A stretch of DNA of 64,000 bases from Alkaliflexus imshenetskii DSM 15055 (lineage in GTDB: Bacteria > Bacteroidota > Bacteroidia > Bacteroidales > Marinilabiliaceae): positions 1,658,405-1,722,404 of the forward strand of contig NZ_KI912105.1 of the NCBI RefSeq assembly GCF_000517065.1, read 5' to 3'. Positions 26,882 through 35,843 of the stretch are shown piece after piece. Position numbers and translations under genes: made by a program. Position 1 is the stretch's first letter. Each line of letters opens with the position of its first letter. The notes under the pieces were generated by a model. That model saw only the letters and a list, made by a program, of their open reading frames with translations, was not told the DNA's origin and searched no databases.

Positions 26882-27757
26882 TTACAGTAAGAAAATTGTG
26901 AAAGCAATTGACATTAAGTTTTTTTGAGCTCTCGGATTAGAATCGTAAAACTTAAGTTTTTTCAGCGTAGAATTATTAATTCGCTTCCTCTCCCTATCAA
27001 ATAACCATCCCCATTTATTAAAATACTTAAAAGCCGATTTTAGATGCACTAAAGTCAGATTCAAATGATTTCTGGATGCCATCGCATAAACATGGAAAAT
27101 TGACACATGGGGATAAAACATAACCCTATGAGTTTGAGACACCCGTCTGCAAATGTCCACATCCTCTAAATAAAGAAAGTAACGCTCATCAAACCCTCCA
27201 ATTGCTGCAAAAACAGATGTCCTGAAAGTCATAAAACAACCTAAGACAAAAGGGACTTCCATGGTTTTATTATATTGTGTAAACCTCAACTCAATCATCT
27301 CATTTCGCTTCTCCTTATAAGCTCGAAACATTGACCTTCTCACAAATAAATCGATTGGCGTAGGCAGAAGACGACAGGAAAATTGCAGTCGGCCATCAGG
27401 ATAAAAAACTTTGGGGCCAACGACACCAACATCAGTATTAGTTTGCAAGTATTCCACTAACTTGTTTAACTCTTCCTTTTTAAAATAGACATCCGGGTTT
27501 AGTACAATGTGAAAATCTGCTTTCACAGGACAACATTCAAATGCCTTATTATGCCCCTTCCCAAATCCTAAGTTGGAGTCTGAATGGTTATATGTTACAT
27601 TTTGCAAGCTCGTAAACAGACTTGACAAAGCATCATCAGGTGAATTATCTATAACCGATAAAGCCATTATATCTAATGGAAGTGACTCCAATAGTTGAAT
27701 AAGCTGATTTTCGGGATTTCTATATAAAACAAGACTTGCAGTAAGTAAAATTTTCAC
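26882..27757 (-). CDS. GT2 glycosyltransferase, rhamnosyltransferase (WbbL)-like
   Basis: A 291-residue GT-A fold enzyme. It has the nucleotide-sugar region LSVIDNSPDDA, the metal-binding stretch HIVLNPDVYF in place of DxD, and the acceptor-side block GGFDERYFLYLEDVDICRR. This layout matches WbbL-type rhamnosyltransferases more than processive GT2 enzymes. It is predicted to add a sugar to the lipid-linked repeat unit on the cytoplasmic side. It is the last gene of unit A, 80 bases after the polymerase gene. The donor sugar is inferred only. Confidence 0.82.
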   Translation of the reverse strand: MKILLTASLVLYRNPENQLIQLLESLPLDIMALSVIDNSPDDALSSLFTSLQNVTYNHSDSNLGFGKGHNKAFECCPVKADFHIVLNPDVYFKKEELNKLVEYLQTNTDVGVVGPKVFYPDGRLQFSCRLLPTPIDLFVRRSMFRAYKEKRNEMIELRFTQYNKTMEVPFVLGCFMTFRTSVFAAIGGFDERYFLYLEDVDICRRVSQTHRVMFYPHVSIFHVYAMASRNHLNLTLVHLKSAFKYFNKWGWLFDRERKRINNSTLKKLKFYDSNPRAQKNLMSIAFTIFLL

Positions 27758-27837
27758 ATTTAATTCGTTTACATATTAACAACATGCGAAGACTATTCTC
27801 CATGCAATAAACGTACGCCTATCAAAAAGATTGTGTT

Positions 27838-29064
27838 TTAGCCTTCGTTTATTAAACCCACAACTGATTCTGGCTCTTTTTGCGCAGAAGAAAGGAATAT
27901 AGCCAAAGAAACATATACTACAATATCACTATCATAACCAAGATATTGAACCATTAAAGAAAGTAGAAAAGGTAACCCAACTATAAAGAAAAAAGCCATA
28001 TTGTTTTTTAAACTGCGAAATGTCTGAAACATTAAGAATAAAAATAAGAATAAACCTACGATACCCATATCAATCCATAAGGTAGCATAAACGTTGTGAA
28101 TATTTGATTCAGAAAACCTGTCCCCAAAGAAATAATCAAGGAATAAAATTCCATTCCCGGAAGTTGTGTTGATCAAATCAATATTATCTATTAGATATGC
28201 CCACAAATATAGACGGGCTTTAAATCCATCTCCAGTATGTCCTGATTCAAGATTAAATACAGATTCATCCAATCGTAACAACCTTTCATAAAACAAAGGC
28301 GTAATGTACCACACTAATGCAAAAAATACTATTATGACAAATAACCTTGCATATACAGGAACATTTTTAATATAGCGGAACCAAGTCCAAACAACAATGA
28401 ATACAAACAATGACACCTGAGCTGTTCTGCTACTTAAATAAAACAATGACAATATCCAGGTGAAAAACATAAGGATATTATATAATCCTTTTCTTTCAAA
28501 TACGCCCAAATAGGTACCTCCAAAGTAGATAAATCCGATAAACGCTACCTTTGTTGCCCAAATATTTTTATGGTTATTTCCAAAAAAAGTAATCCACTCG
28601 TCAATAGCAAAGGCCATCTGTGAGGTTTCATATTCGAAAGGGGCAAACCACAAATTTAAATAGGCAACCTTAATCAATACCTGAATAAACGAAAGCATCA
28701 GAATGAGTCGAAGTAACCAACCTAATTTCTCTGTGTATCGGGAGGGGTCCACACGACCAATAAGTAACAAAAACGAAATAAGAAATGTATAGTTGGTAAG
28801 AATCTTAAAATAGACCTGGAAATTTGATTGGTAACGATAACGTACAAAAATATAAGTTGCAAGAAGGATAAAAAACCCAGTAGTCAGTATTGTAAAAAAG
28901 GTTTTGACGTTAATCTCATACTGGGATTGCAATGCCACGTGGAGAATGACAACAAATGAAAAAAGCCAAAAAACAGGCACATAAATCGGTACCACAGCAA
29001 TGAACACCGAAAAACAGGATAAAAAGAATAACCCAACGATACCGTCTTTTACATCAACCTCCAT
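27838..29064 (-). CDS. O-antigen polymerase/ligase-like membrane protein (Wzy candidate)
   Basis: A 408-residue protein with about ten to twelve membrane helices and one large external loop about residues 270-320 (LDESVFNLESGHTGDGFKARLYLWAYL), as in Wzy/WaaL proteins. It has low sequence conservation, as usual for this group. It would polymerise repeat units in the periplasm. It overlaps the preceding GT2 gene by 11 bases. Placement next to a flippase and export genes favours polymerase over ligase. Confidence 0.75.
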   Translation of the reverse strand: MEVDVKDGIVGLFFLSCFSVFIAVVPIYVPVFWLFSFVVILHVALQSQYEINVKTFFTILTTGFFILLATYIFVRYRYQSNFQVYFKILTNYTFLISFLLLIGRVDPSRYTEKLGWLLRLILMLSFIQVLIKVAYLNLWFAPFEYETSQMAFAIDEWITFFGNNHKNIWATKVAFIGFIYFGGTYLGVFERKGLYNILMFFTWILSLFYLSSRTAQVSLFVFIVVWTWFRYIKNVPVYARLFVIIVFFALVWYITPLFYERLLRLDESVFNLESGHTGDGFKARLYLWAYLIDNIDLINTTSGNGILFLDYFFGDRFSESNIHNVYATLWIDMGIVGLFLFLFLMFQTFRSLKNNMAFFFIVGLPFLLSLMVQYLGYDSDIVVYVSLAIFLSSAQKEPESVVGLINEG

Positions 29065-29890
29065 ATTTCACAAAGCCTTCTATTCGTGAGCATACATACA
29101 AGAACCTCTTACTCATTGTTGCCACATCACCTTTTAGTAATGAAACCATACCCCGCAACACATGATAACACATGAAAGCAATAAAAAAAGATACGTTAAC
29201 TACCGAAGGATGTTTACGTATATAGGCACCAAAACCCTGGCCATAACTTCGGATCTTGTCACTTTGCAGATCCGATATATCCTCATGCGGGTGATAAACC
29301 TTTATCAACGGCATATAAGCCATTGAGGCGCCAGAACTTAATATCCGATACATGAGATCCACATCTTCGCATGCTCCAAAGCGGGCACCAGCCCCTAACT
29401 GTTCATCAAAGCCAACCATTCGGTTGCGTTTAATAAACATGGTGATTGACGAGGTTAGTAACAAAATATGCCGCCTCTTTATCGTGAAAGGTTTTTTGCT
29501 CCATTTTTTTAACGAGTCTCCTCCATTTTCATCTACAATACGCCCCTTTACTCCCGCCAGCATTTCATTCTCAGAAAGCAACTGATTCACAGCTTGAAGC
29601 GTATCGGGGAAATAACGGCAGTCATCATCAGGGAATGCGACCACATCTCCTGTGGCAACTTTTAAACCTGCATTTCGTGCCGCAGATAAGCTCTGAGGCA
29701 AAACCTTGAGGTGTATTAATCCTGGCAGTTCAGCCTTATAACTTTGAATGTTTTTACTGATACGATCATCTGAATTTTGATCGATAACTATTACCTCAAA
29801 ATCATTATAAATCTGACCTTTCAAACTATCCAAAAATCTAAATGGCTCCTCAGTTCGCCTTATCGTTGCCATTATCAAAGAAAACTTCAT
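29054..29890 (-). CDS. GT2 glycosyltransferase
   Basis: A 278-residue family 2 glycosyltransferase. It has IMATIRRTEEPFRFLDSL at the start, VIVIDQNSDD for nucleotide binding, a DxD-like FPDDDCRYF about residue 92, and the ACEDVDLMYRI motif about 178 for the catalytic base. A hydrophobic segment near residue 235 suggests membrane association. It is likely to assemble the unit A repeat. Sugar specificity is unknown. Confidence 0.85.
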   Translation of the reverse strand: MKFSLIMATIRRTEEPFRFLDSLKGQIYNDFEVIVIDQNSDDRISKNIQSYKAELPGLIHLKVLPQSLSAARNAGLKVATGDVVAFPDDDCRYFPDTLQAVNQLLSENEMLAGVKGRIVDENGGDSLKKWSKKPFTIKRRHILLLTSSITMFIKRNRMVGFDEQLGAGARFGACEDVDLMYRILSSGASMAYMPLIKVYHPHEDISDLQSDKIRSYGQGFGAYIRKHPSVVNVSFFIAFMCYHVLRGMVSLLKGDVATMSKRFLYVCSRIEGFVKYGG

Positions 29891-29951
29891 ATCATAAATC
29901 TTTTTCCGTAGTCTAAAAACTATCAGCCCTTCGTCTTACGAATCTTTTACT

Positions 29952-31229
29952 CTAGCAATTATTTCCTGCTCCAGTTTTCATGTTTAGTAGCTTTAATTTC
30001 TTCACAAAATAATAGCGATAACCCACATCAAACAATCCAACTAAGACAACTAAATATGCATAAAGATGTAACGAATGCAGGTCGGCAATTATTATTATGG
30101 AGACCATCGCGGCATAAACTAAAAAGCTAAAAATGATACTTTGATTAAAAAACCGGGAGTGATTTTTCACCACTAGCACAGTATTTCCCAGAAAAAAGCT
30201 GGTTCCATTCAAGGCGATTGTCAACCCAAGGATGTTAATCACCAGCTTAGCGTGAGACATCTCTTCACCACCCAGTAATCGGATAATAAAATCACCCCAG
30301 AAAAAAATACCCACATAAGCGCCAATGCCTCCAAAAAAAGCAAAGCGGATCACCTTCTTCACCAAAAGCATATCTAAAGTGCGTGCTATATATGGAAACA
30401 AGGTTTGGTTCAATATATTGTATGGAATCAGCACTATTTGCACCACCTTGCGTGCCAAATCAAAATAACTTACCTCTTTCATCCCAATAAATGTCCCAAT
30501 TAAGATTGAACTGGACTCCTGAATTGCAACGGCAGAGATTCGGGACAGGAAGAATGGGACACTTTTTCGGAAACTGTCAACAACCTGATTAAAAGATGGA
30601 AGTATCAGTGACAATTTCAGCCTCCCAAAGATGATATAGAACGCCACAGCTCCTGCTACAATAGTTCCTAACAGCATCAAAGCAGGAACCCGAACATAAT
30701 GGTGGGGTTGGTTGATAAAACTGAACACCAAAATGGTGTAGACCAACTTGGATGATAGCGAAATCAGTGTGATATACTTCATGCGTTCGATTCCCTGAAA
30801 AAACCAAACCGGCAGTAACACTTCCGAGATGGCCGTAAACAACGCGAGAATCAAGAGCGTGGCATGTCCTTCAAATCGGGGAATAACTGCGACCAATGTA
30901 AGGCCGGCCAATAAGCCCACCGTAAACAAAACAAACTTAACAATCAGAACTGCCGCAAAAATCTCTGCTACCTTCTGCTTGTCCTGACGATTCACTGACA
31001 CATCTTGTGTCCCCGAGATGTTAAATCCAAAGTTTATTAAAATCGAAAAAAATGAGGCTATGGAAATTACATATACCACCCAGCCATAATTATGACTTCC
31101 CAACACTCTGATCAAATATGGGTAGGTCACCAACGGCAATGCCAGGTTAAACAACTGAATGAGCGACAAGTATGAAAAATTCTGTACCAGTCGATTCTTT
31201 TTCAGTTCTTTTATTGTTTTTATCTGCAT
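29952..31229 (-). CDS. Polysaccharide flippase, Wzx-like (MOP superfamily)
   Basis: A 425-residue membrane protein with twelve or more hydrophobic helices. Its N-terminus (NFSYLSLIQLFNLALPLVTYPYLIRVLG) is the standard Wzx/RfbX opening. It flips undecaprenyl-linked repeat units to the periplasm. It lies between the LicD-family gene and the glycosyltransferases of unit A. Where decoration by the LicD protein happens relative to flipping cannot be told. Confidence 0.9.
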   Translation of the reverse strand: MQIKTIKELKKNRLVQNFSYLSLIQLFNLALPLVTYPYLIRVLGSHNYGWVVYVISIASFFSILINFGFNISGTQDVSVNRQDKQKVAEIFAAVLIVKFVLFTVGLLAGLTLVAVIPRFEGHATLLILALFTAISEVLLPVWFFQGIERMKYITLISLSSKLVYTILVFSFINQPHHYVRVPALMLLGTIVAGAVAFYIIFGRLKLSLILPSFNQVVDSFRKSVPFFLSRISAVAIQESSSILIGTFIGMKEVSYFDLARKVVQIVLIPYNILNQTLFPYIARTLDMLLVKKVIRFAFFGGIGAYVGIFFWGDFIIRLLGGEEMSHAKLVINILGLTIALNGTSFFLGNTVLVVKNHSRFFNQSIIFSFLVYAAMVSIIIIADLHSLHLYAYLVVLVGLFDVGYRYYFVKKLKLLNMKTGAGNNC

Positions 31230-31282
31230 CGCTTTTGGCTGTGGTTTATTTGCAATGGAATCTCCGGTTTATCGCAAACAGC

Positions 31283-32017
31283 TCATTTAAACTCTCTAAA
31301 CACAACACCTACTTTATCGGGTAGATAACAGGCATTGAGATTATCTTTTTCAACATTTGCATAATCCCAACTACGTGGAATCATATAATCATTCCCGTAA
31401 TGATAAGCCAGGTACTCCTCAACATTTGATGGGATATTGAAAGTCTCGCCTCTAAACTCACAACTCTTCAATCCATCCAGAATCATATACTGCTCAATAG
31501 GACGCAACCCTCCGTACTTTTTAATAGATTGCTTCTCTCCACAACCCGGGAAATTTACAAATAAATGAACCCGATATCTGTTTGCTTCAATTTGGCTATA
31601 AAAAAACAAGTCAATCTTGATGTCATTTTTAATATATGATAACTCCATCCCGTATTGACCGCCATCAAGCGAAATTCCACGAAACAACTTAAAACCTTCC
31701 TCTCTCATGCATCTATCGATGATCGAGTAGTCAGTCTGAATGTAAATTCCCAGGTCGATGTCTAAATCATTCTTGATAAACGCTCCATTCCGGTGAATGC
31801 CTAACAGCGTGCCGAAATCAAGCCAAAATTCCACCCCTGCATTGTTCAATGCTTTTTTAGCAGAACAAAGCACATCGAACGAGTTCGCTTCAAAATGCTT
31901 TTTAAAGAACATTTCCTTCCATAAACGAAATGTAACCAACAGATACAAAAAACGCAACGCCTTAAATACCAGTGGAATATTGTTAATTCTGACAGATATG
32001 GTTTCTTTAATACTCAT
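31283..32017 (-). CDS. LicD-family nucleotidyltransferase-fold transferase (candidate phosphonate transferase)
   Basis: A 244-residue LicD/fukutin-type protein. It has WLDFGTLLGIHRNGAF (residues 65-80) and KNDLDIDLGI (82-91), the acidic metal-binding motif of the family, then IKIDLFF about residue 132. Known LicD proteins transfer phosphocholine from CDP-choline onto surface glycans. Here it sits 10 bases from the phosphonate dehydrogenase and directly after the whole phosphonate pathway. The sensible inference is transfer of a CMP-activated phosphonate onto the glycan. The family is well supported; the substrate is inference from context. Confidence 0.85.
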   Translation of the reverse strand: MSIKETISVRINNIPLVFKALRFLYLLVTFRLWKEMFFKKHFEANSFDVLCSAKKALNNAGVEFWLDFGTLLGIHRNGAFIKNDLDIDLGIYIQTDYSIIDRCMREEGFKLFRGISLDGGQYGMELSYIKNDIKIDLFFYSQIEANRYRVHLFVNFPGCGEKQSIKKYGGLRPIEQYMILDGLKSCEFRGETFNIPSNVEEYLAYHYGNDYMIPRSWDYANVEKDNLNACYLPDKVGVVFREFK

Positions 32018-32027
32018 TTTTCCAAAG

Positions 32028-33155
32028 TCAATTACAATGTTTATTCTTTAGATACTCTAAAAAAGTTTCATCAATCTTTACTGGATGATTACCCAATCGC
32101 TCCAGATTAACCCCATGGAAGAACTGGTCAAACTGAATCGGTTCAGTCATCCCAATCTCTTGAAATGTCATATCGATCCCACCCAATTTCATTCTACGTT
32201 GAATAATATCAGACAGTCCGCCAAAACCAGACACATTAAACAGAGCAAGCAACTTCTCATATTCTCTTCCTAGACACATTTCCAACTCCCATCCTGCTTC
32301 GTTATAAAAATCAAAAAAAACTGACAACAGAAATCCAACAGCCTGGCCATGTGGTACATCATACTTTTTTGTCAGATGATATGAGAATGCATGAATCGCG
32401 GTAGTTTTGGTTACATTAATGGCACAGCCGGCTAAATATGAGGCTTTCAGCATTTTCTCCCTGCATAAAGCATCCGCATGAATAACTGCCCCTTCAAAAG
32501 CCTCCAGGTTTAGCTGAATCGATTCACTCGCATAGCGCAAACTATCCGGAGTGCACTGAAGTGACCAAAAGGATTCTATCGCCTGACTTAATGCATCCAT
32601 TCCAGAAATGGCCGTAAGTTGGCGACTCATGGTTCGCGTAAGCGCCGGATCAAGCAAAACAACTTCAGGCAACAAGCGGGCATCACCTACTGAATACTTT
32701 TGGTCATTAATATACACTACGGCAAAATGAGTTGCTTCGCTTCCACTTCCGGCAGTTGTTGGCAATACAATAAGCGGAATACTTTCGCAATCTGGCAATA
32801 CACCATTTCTTACTGTGTCATATACATCTGAATCAGCATTACCTAAAGCAGAAATCAACTTGCCGGTATCAATCACACTGCCTCCACCAATGGCAATCAC
32901 AACATCCGGCTTAAACTGCTGAAGCTTCCTTAATCCATCAATTATTTCAAAACATTGCGGATTGACTTGGAATCCATGGTGTCTGTATACTTCGCACCCT
33001 CCGATAAGTTTTCTGAGTTGTTGGCCTGGAAACAAATTGTCGAACGACTGACTTCCAGTCACCAGAAAAACCTTCCTGGCATTCAATCCTTCAAGGATAT
33101 CAGGTAGTCGGGATGACACACCGCTTCCAAAATGTATCTGCTGTTTCTCAAACAT
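32028..33155 (-). CDS. Iron-containing alcohol dehydrogenase, probable phosphonoacetaldehyde reductase
   Basis: A 375-residue group III alcohol dehydrogenase. The NAD-binding stretch is VIAIGGGSVIDTGKLI (about residues 87-102) and LPTTAGSGSEAT follows. Metal-binding His residues are in AIHAFSYHL and VPHGQAVGF about 250-275. Relatives beside PEP mutase and phosphonopyruvate decarboxylase reduce phosphonoacetaldehyde to 2-hydroxyethylphosphonate. The tight placement (35 bases after the decarboxylase) supports that role. It takes the place that a 2-aminoethylphosphonate transaminase has in other clusters. The exact substrate is inferred. Confidence 0.85.
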   Translation of the reverse strand: MFEKQQIHFGSGVSSRLPDILEGLNARKVFLVTGSQSFDNLFPGQQLRKLIGGCEVYRHHGFQVNPQCFEIIDGLRKLQQFKPDVVIAIGGGSVIDTGKLISALGNADSDVYDTVRNGVLPDCESIPLIVLPTTAGSGSEATHFAVVYINDQKYSVGDARLLPEVVLLDPALTRTMSRQLTAISGMDALSQAIESFWSLQCTPDSLRYASESIQLNLEAFEGAVIHADALCREKMLKASYLAGCAINVTKTTAIHAFSYHLTKKYDVPHGQAVGFLLSVFFDFYNEAGWELEMCLGREYEKLLALFNVSGFGGLSDIIQRRMKLGGIDMTFQEIGMTEPIQFDQFFHGVNLERLGNHPVKIDETFLEYLKNKHCN

Positions 33156-33190
33156 TAATTCATCGTATAAATCTCATTTCAGACTTATGA

Positions 33191-34327
33191 TCAAATCCCT
33201 TTAATGAAACGCATAAATGCCTCTTTATTCATCGCCGGTGATTCTTTCGGACGGCCTAAATCAGCACGCGATGCCAATGAAACCATTACTTCAATAAAAA
33301 TGGGCCCGGAAAACTTAGGCAACTTTTGGAACAACCCGGATAAGTCGCTTTTGTTATCGATGCGAAACACCTGTCTATAACCACACGAAGCAGCAATACC
33401 ACACAAATCAACTTTAAAGGCTGCTGTGGGATGACCACCAACAGATTCATGGGCGCCATTATTCAGAACAATATGAATCAAATTCTCCACACCGGAAGCT
33501 GTTGCCACTGTTGCCAAGGCTCCCATATGCATAAGCACAGCCCCATCACCATCAATACAGTAAACCCTTTTCTCCGGTTTTTCCTGAGCAATGCCAAGGG
33601 CAATCATAATTGAATGCCCCATTGACCCGACAGTCAGAAAATCGCAGGAATGCTTTTGAGACCTCTTCTCCCTCAGTTCATAAAGCTCTCTGGAAATCTT
33701 ACCCGTGGTAGCAACAACAATTGAATCCTCATCCATCTGGCTTGTCATCGCTTCAATTGCATCTTCTCTGTGCAACTCATATAAATTCTGGTCTCCGCGG
33801 GATGTCCTTTTATAAGGTGTAAAAGTGTCTTTACGAACTACTATGGCAGCAGGGCAACTACGGGCAATTGCAGTTGTGTGCAGTTCGTCGATAACAGAAG
33901 TAAAGTTGGGCGTATTCCCGTCAATTATTCTGAAAGGAATTCCCAGTAAATCTAAAAGTTCGTTCTGAATCTCCCCTTGTTTCAAATGTTGCGGTTCATC
34001 TTTAACTCCTGGTTCACCTCGCCATCCAATCAACATCATCATCGGAATGCCATACACCTTGGTGTCTGCCAGCGATATTAGCGGATTAACGGCGTTGCCC
34101 AGCCCGCTATTCTGCATATAAACAAGAGGCACTTTCCCAGTGGCCAAATAATGCCCGACAGCTAAACCGATGGCGCTGCCTTCATTCACTGTTATTTGAT
34201 GGTTGCCATTATCAATACGATCGAGTACACAACTACCAAAATCTTTAAGCAGTGAGTCAGGAACTCCACAAAAATAATCCACCCCGCGGTGGATCAAATG
34301 GGCAAGAAAATCGCCTGCGTCAATCAT
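33191..34327 (-). CDS. aepY: Phosphonopyruvate decarboxylase
   Basis: A 378-residue thiamine-diphosphate enzyme. The N-terminal PYR half has FCGVPDSLLKDF and TVNEGSAIGLAVGHYLATGK, with the catalytic Glu. The C-terminal PP half has GDGAVLMHMGALATVA and the NNGAHESVGGHPT segment that completes the metal/TPP motif. This compact, two-domain form is characteristic of the family. It decarboxylates phosphonopyruvate to phosphonoacetaldehyde, pulling the unfavourable mutase reaction forward. It follows the mutase gene by 12 bases. Confidence 0.95.
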   Translation of the reverse strand: MIDAGDFLAHLIHRGVDYFCGVPDSLLKDFGSCVLDRIDNGNHQITVNEGSAIGLAVGHYLATGKVPLVYMQNSGLGNAVNPLISLADTKVYGIPMMMLIGWRGEPGVKDEPQHLKQGEIQNELLDLLGIPFRIIDGNTPNFTSVIDELHTTAIARSCPAAIVVRKDTFTPYKRTSRGDQNLYELHREDAIEAMTSQMDEDSIVVATTGKISRELYELREKRSQKHSCDFLTVGSMGHSIMIALGIAQEKPEKRVYCIDGDGAVLMHMGALATVATASGVENLIHIVLNNGAHESVGGHPTAAFKVDLCGIAASCGYRQVFRIDNKSDLSGLFQKLPKFSGPIFIEVMVSLASRADLGRPKESPAMNKEAFMRFIKGI

Positions 34328-34339
34328 CGGTAAAAATTA

Positions 34340-35659
34340 TTAGCTCAGTTCCACATCTGGAATATCCAGATCCGGTATCAGGGTCAGTATCTCTTTTATC
34401 GACATCATATTGTCCCTGGCCTCAAAAGCCCTCTGATTAATTAATATTTTTCTGGCCGTATCGACCATCGCAGGATAAGCACTTCGAAGCAATTGATTGG
34501 CATAAATCACTACTTTGACGCCTTTGGCTGCCAACTCATCCTCATAGATGGCATCGTAGCTGGTTGGCACAACCACGAGAGGCACCTTAACCTCAAACTG
34601 GTTAAACAAACTGCAAAACTCAAGAATTTCATCAGGTGTATCCTCCTTAGAATGAATCATTATCGCATCTACACCCGCTTCGATATATGCCTTCGCTCTT
34701 TGTATGGCATCCTCCATTCCGGCCTTAAGAATCAAGCTCTCGATACGGGCAATAATCATGAAATCATTGGTCACCTGTGTTTGCTTTCCTGCGCGTATCT
34801 TAGAGCAGAAATGCGGTATTGAATCCTGCGTTTGTGACACATCAGTACCAAAAAGGGAGTTTCGCTTTAGCCCTGTTTTATCTTCGATGATTATGGCTGA
34901 TACACCCAGTCGCTCAAGGGTGCGAACAGTAAATACAAAATGTTCAGTTTTTCCGCCTGTATCACCATCAAAAATAATTGGCTTGGTAGTCACTTCAAGC
35001 AAATCATTAATGTTACTCAACCGGGCGGTGATGTCTACAGCCTCAATATCAGGCTTCCCCTTTACTGTTGAATCAGTCAAACTGCTGGCCCACATCCCGT
35101 CAAACTCACGAATCTGTCCGTTTATCGTAACGCTTGTGCTCTCTACGATACGGCCTGTTAGTCCATTGTGTGCTTCAATAATTCTGACAATAGATTTGGA
35201 ATTCATAAGGCGTCTGAGTCGCTTCAATCGTATCTCCGGCGTTGTCCCAACTTCTTTAAGGGAACGATTCAGCTTAGTTGAGGATATTCCTTGTGTATAA
35301 GGCACTTCCACTAGTTTTCCGCCCCACTCCTGTAAAGTGTCAATCACTTGCTGCCGGGTTTGTTTCTGCACTCCCTCCTGCCAATCATCACCATGTACCA
35401 CAATATCTGGCTTAAGCTTATAAAGATTCGGGCGATAATCCAATGTTTCTTGCGGCACTACACGATCAACTCCTTTGATGTTTTCAAGAACAATTTTACG
35501 CTGTTCGTATTCCAGATATGGTAAACGTTTGTAACTGGCTATCGCTTCATCGGTTAAAAGTCCAACGGTTAAAGAGCCTAATTTAGCAGCTTCCCTAATC
35601 ACATTCAGATGTCCGGGATGTATTAAATCTGCACTCATCCCGATATATACAGTTTTCAT
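34340..35659 (-). CDS. aepX: Phosphoenolpyruvate mutase fused to an N-terminal cytidylyltransferase domain
   Basis: A 439-residue fusion. Residues 1-135 are a cytidylyltransferase-like domain with HPGH (14-17) and ISSTK (125-129), the class signatures. Residues 145-439 are the PEP mutase barrel, with DGDTGG (231-236) and [10 protein letters not shown] (259-268), the motif that separates true mutases from isocitrate-lyase-type hydrolases. The mutase isomerises PEP to phosphonopyruvate, forming the C-P bond. The N-terminal domain probably activates the final phosphonate as its CMP ester. It is the first gene of the phosphonate block, 184 bases after wzz, with no obvious promoter of its own. Confidence 0.95.
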   Translation of the reverse strand: MKTVYIGMSADLIHPGHLNVIREAAKLGSLTVGLLTDEAIASYKRLPYLEYEQRKIVLENIKGVDRVVPQETLDYRPNLYKLKPDIVVHGDDWQEGVQKQTRQQVIDTLQEWGGKLVEVPYTQGISSTKLNRSLKEVGTTPEIRLKRLRRLMNSKSIVRIIEAHNGLTGRIVESTSVTINGQIREFDGMWASSLTDSTVKGKPDIEAVDITARLSNINDLLEVTTKPIIFDGDTGGKTEHFVFTVRTLERLGVSAIIIEDKTGLKRNSLFGTDVSQTQDSIPHFCSKIRAGKQTQVTNDFMIIARIESLILKAGMEDAIQRAKAYIEAGVDAIMIHSKEDTPDEILEFCSLFNQFEVKVPLVVVPTSYDAIYEDELAAKGVKVVIYANQLLRSAYPAMVDTARKILINQRAFEARDNMMSIKEILTLIPDLDIPDVELS

Positions 35660-35843
35660 GTGTTTCTAAATTCTTGTTTAAAAATCAATACTCTTCAATT
35701 TAAATGAATAAAAACAAAAACCAACCATTAACTATTTGCAAATTAATCAAGATCGCTAGAATGAAAAACCAACTATTCTCTCCAGCTTAACTTTACAATA
35801 GTTTTGCTTCCTAATATGCATTCAGCATTATTTCTATGCAACC

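Noticed and set aside
31283-32017. LicD protein as a phosphocholine transferase
   Set aside because: No choline uptake, kinase or CDP-choline genes are nearby, whereas a complete phosphonate pathway is adjacent.
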